A stretch of 64,000 nt of DNA from Membranipora membranacea (lineage: Eukaryota > Bryozoa > Gymnolaemata > Cheilostomatida > Membraniporidae). Below the pieces are notes generated by a model. It was given only the letters and a program-made list of their open reading frames with translations, was not told where the DNA came from and did no database searches. The DNA lies in the NCBI GenBank assembly GCA_914767715.1, contig OU612067.1, positions 27,936,162 through 28,000,161 on the forward strand, in the 5' to 3' direction. The position numbers and the translations under genes are program-made. Positions 41,401 to 53,600 of this stretch are shown here, in pieces (the first letter of the stretch is position 1; every line of letters starts with the position of its first letter).

Positions 41401-44400
41401 ACAACAAAAATGCTAAAAAGTGGTGGGCAACTGTAAAAAAACTCACAACCAACAACCAAAACAGCCAATCAACCAAGAATCCCTACCTGACACACCATCA
41501 TCACATACTCCTCTACAACACATCAGTTTAGGTGAGATAAAAGTGCTGCTCAGTAAAATCAACCATACCAAGGCATGTAACACTCTAGATTCTCCATCCT
41601 GGGTGTCAAAAGACGGTCGTGAAGACCTGTGTAATCGGTACATCACATAATGAACACAATGATAGACTGTGGGGAGTATCCGGATATCTGGAAGAGTGCA
41701 GAAGTAAAACCACTGCCTAAAACCAAACAGCCTAGCAAATACAAAGATTATCGGCCTATATCCTTGCTATTCCATCTTGGAAAACTGGCCGAACAAATTA
41801 TGATTAACGAAATGTGGGGCAAACTGCAGGAAACAATTGAGCTAACACGGTATGCATATCAGGAGAAAGTAGGCACCATTGATGCAATACTCCAGCTTGT
41901 TGATGACATAACAGCAGATCTCGACAAACTCCAAACCAAGTATATCCAGCTAGCGCCATTGGACTTTTCCAAAGCCTTTGATTGGCTGCAACCATCCATA
42001 GTACTGCAGAAAATGAACAACCACAACTTCCACCCTCAGATTACCAGACTCATCGCAGACTTCCTGAAATGACGCAAGCAGTGGGTGAGATTCAACAGCT
42101 CCACTTCCGAATACATTGACATCAATTTTGGAGCTCCACAGGGCACAAAGCTGGGGCCAATAGTGTTGCTTATATACATTAACGATCTCTTAGTTCCCGA
42201 GTTCAAAACTGTCAAGTATGCAGAAGATAGCACTTTCTATTTAAGAGTGAGCAACCCTGATAGTCAATCAATTGCGCCAGCCATTCAACAGACCGCTCTA
42301 TGGTCAGCAAACAATCACATGCTCCTAAATGCTGACAAGACTGTCATTTTTAATTTTTATTTGAATTATTTACAAGAACACCGAAATCCAGTATTTTATG
42401 AAAATGGTAGCATCAATCCCTCCCAGGTGATGAAGTTTTTAGGTATCTACATTGATGACCACTTGACTTTTATTCCACATGTTAATACTATAATCAAAAG
42501 ATACAACTCTAAGATGTATTTTTAATGAGACAACTCCAAAAATTGGGAATGTCCTCAACTGGTTTATGTGATTTTTACTGTTCAAATATTAGATCAGTTC
42601 TCTGTTATGGTGCGCCGGGTTTTTATCAATTTTTATCAGACACTACCAAATCGAAGCTTGAGGTGTATATTTGCTCGTAACACTGAAATCAAATAACAGT
42701 TCAATTACTTTGAGAAATCGATTCAAGGTTCAATCACTTTGTGATGACAGAAGGATAGCAATTGGTAACTAGATAATACGAAAAAGGTGCATCAAATAAA
42801 TCGCAAATGCGTAATAGCATATTAAATATAACAGATGAATAATCATTGCAAACATACCTTTCCATCTGTGTCACTCTGATTTGAGGACAAAAACATAATC
42901 CTAGTATGTCATTATTATTTAACAACTTTTGCTCTAACACTCAAAGCTACACCATCTGGCTCCAAGCACTGCTTGTATGACTGTGCCCCAAAATTATGAT
43001 GTGGCGATGATGTGCCAGTATGCGCTGTTCCCCAAATATGGTCATGGTATTAACCCTTATTAGGAAACAGCACACACCCAAACTAGATGAGTAGATATGC
43101 AAATGAGGGTGAATGATAATAAATTTGACAGGGGATGAAAATGCATGCAACGCATCGCAGAAACAAGCGAACAACTCCCTGCAGCTACAGAAAATTGATT
43201 GTTGACAATCATTGACACTTGGTGAAATCGTCGGTGATAGTTTTCATAGAGGAACTAAAAAAGTATGAGTTTCCCTTTTGTGATGCATTCTTATGATTGT
43301 AATCCTGTTTTGAATTATCTAAATGGAGGGAAATTGTCCTCACATCGTGACCGAAGTTCAACATTGAAAACATGCTATTGCTAAAACTTGCCTCCTGAGA
43401 GATGAAAATGCAGGAATCTTTGTGGCACAATTTTGGTAATAACATATTTAGGAGCAAAGACACACATGATTATTTTTTCACCAAATACTGTTACATTGTT
43501 AACAGAGATGAGTTACTGTCGGTTACAGTTGGATGAGACTAGGCTCATGAAGCAACAACATAGCCAATCTAAATTCCCTTTCCCTCCCCTTACTAATCAA
43601 TTTCTATCATACTGTTTGATGTATTGAGTTGTATCACTAATTCTATGTTTAGTTTTAAAATCTGATCTTTTGTTTTAATCAAGGCAAAGATTTGGAAACA
43701 ACTGCAAATAACTCTAAAGATTGCACTTTTTCATTCACATTAACCGATATGATTTGCCTCCCAATCTCAACACTGGGTTGGTTCAGTGTCAGTTGGGATG
43801 CCCCACCTCCCTGTTCTTCAACAAATAGACACCTGTAAAATACTCTATATGTTTGCTAGCATATCTGCAAGTGCTGTTGCTTTACATCGACTACAGGGTA
43901 TTTAATTCAGTATTCCACAATGTAGTGTTTTTGTATTGCTAGCAATAATGACATTAATTAATTACTGATCTATCTAGTGCTACAGGATCAAAATGATAGA
44001 CTTTGGGCCCAAAACATTGCATGTTTCTTTTCGGATCTCAATTGAAACCTACAAATAAAATGAAATTATGTACTGTCTTACTTGGACATGAGAAGGGACA
44101 AACCTTGACATGTGCAAGAATAGAATAGAATAGCAGACAGCTTTGTATATTATAAATCAACCCATTACATTTATAATCATGTGTTAGATTTGGATGCATT
44201 TACTTTATGAAATATTTGTGTAGGACTCCGAGGTTGAAAATTTAATGTGATAATAGTGTGCATATGGTACTCCTATTGTTGTGCAAAGGATACAGGACTT
44301 TCCATGTAATATCCCACAATGCAGTGTTTTGGTGCTACCGGAAATGAGAACATTTACTGGATTGACCTGATCCACCAATATGAGTATATTATAAATTCAC

Positions 44401-44641
44401 ACATATTTTTGATTAAATGGCAGTATTGGAAGGTTTGCTTAATACACTGTATCGGACCCGATTCCAACGAAAAAGTTCCGATGCATCCGGCCTTAGTCTC
44501 AAACTAATCACAAATGTGGTAATAGTGTGCCTGCAGCACTCTTGTTTATATGCTCCTAGTTAATAATAATATCTAATAACGATAAGAAAATGATTATTTA
44601 ATATGAGGGATCAGTATCAGCTCCAGCATCAACATCTATTC

Positions 44642-44672
<31 letters not shown>

Positions 44673-47600
44673 TATTCTAATACCGATCACAATATAACAA
44701 CTTGTCATTGTAATTGCACCCGTTATGTAACATGGAAATTGTCTCATCTTTTACAATTGACATCTGATTTAGTGCTACACATGTGATGCTAGTGTGCATA
44801 TGGCACTTCTGTGACTGTTGTGCTTAAGGATACAGGACTTTCCATGTAATATCCCACAATGAGCCATCTTATTTGATACTACATATTCTTAGTTTAAAAC
44901 GCCGTGTGTATTTTTGTACAGGATATGCTCACTGACAAAGCTTGAGATATTAGTTGTATCAAGCAACCAGCTAAACTCTCTACCTGATCAGATCGGGAGG
45001 CTCACTGCTCTGAAGCGGTTAGATGTGTCCAGTAATAAGCTGGAGAGGCTGCCTGACTCGTAAGTTAGACTTAAGTGGTATCAAAGTATTGGAACAAAGA
45101 AGGTTTTAAAAAGAGGCTTGTTGCAGACAAAATGTTAATTATTATCACTCAATTTCAAATCATTGGAATGGGCAGAATGCAACTTAGGAGGATATATAAC
45201 TTTACATGTAAGATTATACTATTTAGAATTGTTCAACTTGAGCATACAAAATCTGATGACTTAGTGAGAATACCATTTGGTGCGAAAGATTTAGTGAAGA
45301 TTTTATGAAAAATGTTTTGCATTTCAAACAAGATAATAACTAGCAAAGAGTGTTTGGAATGATGGCCTCCAATGGCTGATGATAAAAACCTCCTGTTTTT
45401 GCAGCCCTTAGCATCAAACATAAAATGCCACAAATAAATTCTAAGAAATAACTTCCAGTTTGATGGAAGCTGGCCTGGTTATTTTGTTATATAATCCATG
45501 GATTTTAAAGGCTAGGCCACGTCATGCGGCAAAGTCCCACTAAATCTTGTACTTAAATATCAATTTGCACACTAAGCTGACTGCTCCACAATTTTGTACT
45601 AATAATTTCAGGGTTGTAAACCTCTTCGTCCCAGCTGAACCATATTAAGTGAAATGAAATCAAAATTGTAAGATTTATCAATTTCTTACCAAACTTTTAT
45701 CAACCTTTCCGATGGAAGATTTTGCATCCTAAGGCTTCACAGCGTCCTATAATTGTTTAATTTGATATCACTTGGGTCGTTGTATTCGTTCTCCCTCGCC
45801 ATCAGATCCAAAATCTGTATCCAAAATCACCGAATAGCTCTACTTATTTATCATACATAAGGGAATGGAATTTGTTAACATGGATGTGGCCTTGACATTT
45901 CAATCTGACAGCCAATCAGATAACATTACATGTAAGATTATACTAATTAGAATTGTTCAACTTGAGCATACAAGATCTGATGACTTAGTGAGAATACCAT
46001 TTGGTGCGAAAGATTTAGTGAAGATTTCATCAAAAATGTGACCAAGAGATCATGTTTGTGGCCTCATCCGAAGAGTGTGCGGAGTGCATATTTAAAACAT
46101 CACCACTTTAAGGTGGCCTCGTGAGACTACTAGTTTCTGGCTTGAAATGAATACTGAGAGAGATCACTGAGTCTGGAAACAAAAATAAATACAGACTGGG
46201 CAGATCGAACTGGCAAAATTAATCATGAGACTTGCCAGACTTTCTGCCTGCATCAATAAAATCATGATCAATTGTGAAATTTATGAGAAAAAAATGCTTT
46301 TGTATTAAAATCTGAAGTTTTGTCGATTTTTTGCATCATAAAAGTAAGCCCACTTTGTTTTTGCATCATCGGATATAAGTTGATGCACGCTCAACTTAAA
46401 TTTCACCATGGTTTGATTTTGCCTCACCTTTTTATCCCTCGATACTCCAATAAAATATTGGTCTGCTGTTGTCCTGTAGCTGTGTATGTAATATAGGGTA
46501 TGTTAATTTCCCCATACGCAATGCACTTGTGTTTCAGTAAGGTACATATAGATAAACTGGATGAGGAATGATATAAACCAGTATTAATCTTTCCTCAAAA
46601 TGATTTTATGAATTTTACCCCCATGACGAGTGTGAAGATAACTCCTGATATGTATAAGAACACGTCTTTTTTTATGAGTACATAACATGTTATACCATGT
46701 GTGCGTGCGGATCTATTATCTTTGAAGCCCTTCATTACTTGGCTTAAAAGTTATAAGGGTAGATAGATAAGTTAATGCTATGTTGTGACTATAAAGGCAT
46801 TGAAGACATTAATCCTTGCTCAATTTTCTTTTAGAAGGACCAAGGCAATATATAGTCTGGAAGCTAGTTCTGCAGTAGTTATTTTAGTGGTATAGCATAT
46901 TGCGCTTGTTCAGTACTAGATTCTTATACCTCACAGATGCCATTGATGAAAAGGGGAGGGGGCATTTCCTAACGCTTCACATAATTTTAACCCATAAGTG
47001 CTGTGACTTTTTTCAGTGTCAAAATATTTCATGACTACTGCACTCCTAGCTGCTGGACTATAAATAAGATAAAGTAGTAGCATATTTGGCTGGTACAGCA
47101 CTATGTTTTGATACCTCACAGGTGCCATATATGAAAATGAGGGCAATGCCTAGCACTACATTTAAGTTTTACTGAGAAGTGATATAATTTTTTCCAGGGT
47201 CACTAGCTGCCAGACTATGCATATTATTTCCTTCTGTAACAAGGAACACAAATGCACAATTGTTTTGTTTTCTGTCATTGTCATATCTGCACAGCTCCCC
47301 CACACAGAAACTTAGTTCTGTTTCATTTTTACAACACAGTACATTGATTACCATTTCATACTCTTGAGATACAGAGCTGTAAAACACCATTGACAGGATG
47401 GGCAAATCAGGATAGCTGAACTAAAAGCAAAGAAATAAATCAACTTAATATCAATAACACAGATCATGTGTTTTTTATCATGTCAATTATTGCTGCATAA
47501 TCAATCAACGGGCTGCAACTTCATCATTTGATTCAGGTATTTATTTGTACAACACATCAAACATTTCAGTAACAGGTCATCATTTTTGAATAAAAATAAT

Positions 47601-50600
47601 TCGAGTAAATGTATTTTGGCAAAGAATAGGACGTGACATTTTGGTGAATACCGATACACCCCAGCTGTGACAAATTAATTCTCAGTGATTGTATGTCACT
47701 GGCTTCAAGATTGGCCTTCAAACACAACTGTTGATCTCTAGATCGTGGGGATGGTCGGCCTTCAAAACAGGATAAGCGTTGGTCTCCAAATCGTTCAATA
47801 AGGGTCTTACACTCCACATGGTGTCTCAATGACACTCTTTCCACACTATCTACAACTACACAAAACAAAATGTGAGTACAGACATGTAGGGTGATAAACG
47901 GGGAGGCTGGAGGGTTTTTCAATATTCTGAGCTCCACTGTCACTTGATCAGAGGTAAAGCAATGAAAGGAAGGTAATCACCTTTGCACCTCAACATGTAT
48001 GTAGTGTGTTAGCCAATCAAGATCACATACAAAACTTAAAAGTAATTTTTGACACTAGTCTACATGGACTGTGCTCTATTACAGACACGCATATCAGGAG
48101 GGGGGGGGGGTTCTGTGAATCAAGGAGGGCCAACTCAAAAGTATGCAACAATTTCGATCAAAAAATGTACAAATCACATCCCAAGTGGGTTTGTTGGGTG
48201 AAGAGTAAAAATAAATATTTTGTCTTCTTATTTAATGTCACAATTGACCACTCGTATCCCATCAAATTGATCGACAAGGACTGTATGCATGTGTTCAACT
48301 TTATAATTTCATCACTGTGAAACATGCATTGTTGGAAACTTGTTTGTCAAATAACATGATCATGTACGTAATATCGAAACTTTTGATCTCACAAGGAGAT
48401 GAGCCGTAAATTTGGATTCAACTATGACATTAAGCGATCGGGATCTATGATCAAGAGTCATGATGAACAAGTTCCGAAAGAAATGCTCCCAATTGCTAAT
48501 CTGAGCAGGGTATTTCCTATATACCCTTAAATCACTGCATATATTCTACTGGAATCATTTCAAAGTATATGACTAGAGGTTGATGTAACCTTATTTTTCA
48601 ATTGTACAATCCAGTATGTTAATGATGGGAGCCATTGAACAGTACTTAGCTTAATTGTGAGTGCTGATTGTCTTGTGCCCGGTATGCTATGTGCAGTTCC
48701 AGGAGGAATATCCGATGCTTTCTGCCCTGGTCCATCAGCGGAATGCCATAACAAATCAGCTATAGTCCATCTTACTTCAAAGATATCTCTGCACCTCTGT
48801 CAAATAAACAGGAAAGGCAGTAAAATATGTACAATACAGAGGTTACCCCGGACAAAATTTATAGTACAGGAGTTCAAATCTGTAGTTGTGCTCCCTTGTA
48901 ACTGTGAAAATTGAAAAAAACCAAGTCTGTGCATGAGGCCCTATGCCCAGCTTCTCAGTCGAATGTAATGAAAGGAAATCAAATTTCCAAAGCGATATTT
49001 TATGCTCAAAGGCACTTTACCTGGAATCTGTACTGATCCAAAAAAAAGAAATTATTCAAATCACTGGCTGTCAAAGTCTAAAACAATATACTAACATATG
49101 GAGTACAATTCAAAAACTTGACAAGTAAAAATTAAGATTTTCCCAGTACATGTAACGAAAAGCATCCTGCAATTGCGTCTTCCATTACATTTCAACACTT
49201 AATGCAGTCGGCAAAGTTTTTGGATCTGGGGTCCGATGCTATCAGCAATCAACCTGACTCAAAAACACTGATCTGATTTTTCAGCCTTTGGACTGGTTTT
49301 GTGATGATGACCTATCTTGGCAAAGCAAATATATACTTCCGCTTGAAAAACTTAAGCTAAACGCTTCAGCTTGCATCAACGGCAGAAATTGTTCACTATC
49401 GCTGCCATAATGTGCCCAAAATTAGTTTCTCAAACGTCATTCCATGCAAAAATTCATTTCATGTACGATTGTTTCTAAATGATGTACTTCTGCAAGGAAT
49501 ACAAAGATCACGCAATAGGCATAAAACTCCATAAACACTGGAAAACGTTGCCATGAAAAGGATTCAAAGTCCGCCACCTATGAGAGCTGGCCAATAACGA
49601 TAAAAATTTGCTACAGAAGCCCTTTTAAACATACATGGTTAGTGGCGATTGTACAAAAACATGGTACAAAAACATTTGTGTAGGACATGGCAACCTTTTG
49701 CACGAACTTTGCACCTGGCAAGCTGACATACGTGGCAAGCTTTTGTACCTGGCAAGCTATTGTACTTATCAAGCTATTGTACCTGGCAAGCTATTGTACC
49801 TGGCAAGCTATTGTACCTGGCGAGCTATCATACCTGGCAAGCTTTCGAACCTGGCACACTTTTTTACCAACACGGCAAGCTTATCAGCTTTGTTCAAAAC
49901 TCAAACGGCTTGCTGATGCTATAATTTGTAAATGACACTCGCTCCCACTTACGCTTACGTTCAAAAAATTTTTAGTGAGTTTTGAAAAGACATCAAATGC
50001 CACATTGATCATTGTTGATTAAATCAATCTCTCTATGTTTTGCATAAGCCTTTCACAATAAAGTCTCAGTCAAAACTGATCACTTAAACTGAAGTTTTTT
50101 AGCAATATTACATCCAATTGTTTGCAATAATGGTGACTCAACTTTAATTGGCCAGTTTTTTCACACCCTATCAACTTGTTCATGTTTTAAAGTATGGCTC
50201 AACAGGATAGTTGGGGGACATACACAATAGTCATAGTCATACTGACGCTCGTGATCTGACTGGGCATGTAGGTCACTGATAAGCTAGGCTATCATTACCA
50301 CAAAGCAGGTGTCGTAAGGCTAAGTATGCGTCATGGGTGACTTGAATTTGCGCATGTGCAAGAACAATGAGTTTAGTTTGGGTTCTGATTGCAACTTTGG
50401 GAAGGGGAAATGGGATATCCCCTGCATAAACTGTCAATCAAAATCAGCTAATAATCACAAGAGAGGATAACCATTAATAACAAATCCGCACGCTTTTGGA
50501 AGTATGACACCAGAGCAGGCAGCCAATCCAATGGCTTCGGAATCCCGAGACTCAATTTTGCAGAGATCAGGTCATGCCCAGAGCTGAGCATGCGCAGAAT

Positions 50601-53600
50601 GAATACCAGTTACACAGGATTAAAATCAAGAATTTGTGAGCATTCCCCTATATATTTTTGTAAGCAGCGGAAAAAGAGGGAAACAGTGCGATTCCTTAGT
50701 TCATTTGGTGAAGAGTAAACCTGTAGGGCTCTGCAAGCTAAAACGCTAGGTTTTTTTGTGAAGGGAATACACAGCACTTGTTCTACAGAGATCTTTGCGC
50801 CAGCTTCATAGCTTTCATGAGCTGTTTTGTTAAGTTTAGGTAATTCTACCTTTAAACCGAAAACCCTCAACTCAATTTATTTTAGTGTTTAGCAAGCTAT
50901 ACAGTCTCGCTTAACAGCTTAGCTATAAAAATCCAAATTCATAGCAGGTCAATGAAAACAACAATTGGACAAAGCTTCCAAATGATTCAAACTTTGTTGG
51001 GAAGATCACCTAATCGGTAAAACTTGAGCACTCTGCATGCTTTAACACTATGTTCGCTTGTAAAGAGAATAAACAGCACTTATGCTTATGCTATCGTGGA
51101 TTTATGTGCTGGCTCCTAGATATTTTGTAAACTGAAAGCCTTTCAACTCAATTTAGCAAGCTGTACATGTCTTGCTTAAAAGCTCAGCTACCAGCAACCA
51201 AGTACATAGCAGGCCAATGTATGCAACAATTGGACCAAGCTTCCAAATGATCTAAACTTTGATGGAAGTAGCAATACAAGATATACAACTTGCTTCGTGG
51301 TGTTCCCTTGTAAGTGTTCATATGTTGCCTCAATTTTCTGTTTGTGGCCTTGTTTGCAGCCCCAACTGCCTAGCATCATGTCATATCGTACAATTATCAT
51401 AGCCTCTATCACCATATACCAGTGCTGTCGAACTGGTTGGATCACACCAAGTCACCGGGCAGTCAATGGTGCTGAAATAAAAACTGGAAAGCAGCAGCAT
51501 AGAATCCACTTTTGGTGGTACAAAGAAATTGGAAAGATTTGAGAAAAATGATAAACATAAGCCTATTGTGTTCATATATTATTAGCCACCGGGTAAGGCA
51601 GACAAAGCAGCCGATTGTGGTTGTAATGAAGAAACCTCAAGATGCCCCTGATCTTGCATAACTAGGATTTTATCCTGAAAAAATTCTAACCGAACTTCAG
51701 TGAAAGCTTCTCAGGGTGGAAAATTGAATGTAACTGATTTATCAACAGAGATAAAGACCACACTATCATTATTCCCAAAAGATAAACAAGCAAAGAAACA
51801 CCAACGCACTCTTTGAAAAAGTTTTTTCCCAAAATCTGAATGCTAGAAAAGAAGCTGAACATGGATATTCATAATAGAGACCGCAGGGGTATTTTTTTGC
51901 CCAGGTATATCACATACCGTGTTTGCTTTGAGACTAGCATCCAAACAAATGTGAAGATCCCAAATCACTAACAAGCAGCATTCTAACAGCTTTGTCTGTG
52001 TATTTTTTTCCCCCACCCACAGACCCTGTAGATCCCTAAACTTGCGTCCATGCTTGCCTTCATGCACTATAAATCTGGTCTCTAAGCCTCTCATCGTAAC
52101 AGGCATCACTGCCCGGCCGCCAAGCTTGATTTCAACATTTTCATGCTGGCCCCTTTTGTTGCTGGTACACAGTTCTTGATCCCTGGCTGGTACCCATGAC
52201 TTCTTAGCATTTGTGAAAATAAAGGTGTGTTCACTATAACATCAGTCATCACAACTCATTTTGGTCAACAGCTGGAGGAGGAAGAGGGAGTATAGCATCA
52301 GATATGGGTATATATTGCCTGTGTGTCAGTCTTCTTTCCTCTCAGTGCCATTATTAAGGCCACTACCATTACCATTGCTTAGCTCAACATAGTAAAACTC
52401 TCAATAAACTACCAAGTCAGGCCAAGGAGTAACAGGGGACTGTTACTCCTTGGTTTAGCCATGAGTTATACTTACATTTTTTCAATATTCTGAGCTCCAC
52501 TGTCACTCGATAATGTAACATGTATTTTCTAGTCAGGCAGCTACTTATGATAAAGTTATGTAATATTTGTAAAGGGAAAATTACAAAACTCTTCTCACCA
52601 AGCTCAGTTGGTAGGACGCAGTTGGTTTGTTATACCGGTCTCAGTTTTTGAAACCTATGGCATACCCAAATAAATAAATGTGGCGGGTCAGTCACAATAG
52701 CTATGTGAGTGCCATGTGTATCTCATCCTCCCCCTCGATTCCGTGTAGACCCTAGGCCTAAGAATAATTACATATACAAACATGTAGCGAGAGATCGTTT
52801 GCCAAACCTGGGCTTCCATCAACCATGTCAATTATCTTTTCCAAAAAATTACATGTAAAATATATATAAATATGTAAAATGCTATGACTTGCTTGTGTGG
52901 CTTGCAGTGGATTGTAGGCTTTGTAGGATTTCATAACAGTTAGTGATTGGCCTGTCAATCAAACCAAAGGTAGATTGAGAATAACTGTGGGATTCCAGGT
53001 TATGGAGTCACCACATTAACTCTCCGCTACTGAGGTCTGTGCTCACGAGCTTGGCATGATGATTCTCACTATGTGACGCTGACTCATTTAGATCTGATCT
53101 CATTTGATTTCAAAATTAAACACTTGACTTAAGAGCATGCCTTAATTCTTTCAAGTTTAAAATCAAACGCAATTCAACTTAACAATACATGTCTGAATAA
53201 AACAAGTTAATCTTTCTAGTTGATGATGCCATGCATGCTCAATATAATTCATTTAACTTAATTAGTTGATGATACAAATAATCCAACCAAGTGTTATACT
53301 GTGCCATTATCAAATAATGAGGCAAGTTCCATTTTCCTATAAATATCACTAATGTATAAGAAAATAGTATGATAAAAACTGTAAAACTTCCATGTTTAAA
53401 AAACTGACCTGTCTCCAAATGAAGTTGCAAACAAAGAGGCCTTTCCATTGGTGAACCATGCTCTTATATAGCATGGTTCCAGACACATTAAAAAACTGCT
53501 GACGCACAACAGAAAAAAAAACAAGAAAAACATATTTTGCAATTGCCGCAAAAAGAGGGTTGATCGACCCCAAGAGTGGGTTTATCGGCCTCAAGAGTGC

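Noticed and set aside
49635-49935. Two overlapping open frames with repeated [11 protein letters not shown]-like text
   Set aside because: By-product of a 17-bp tandem repeat read in different frames.
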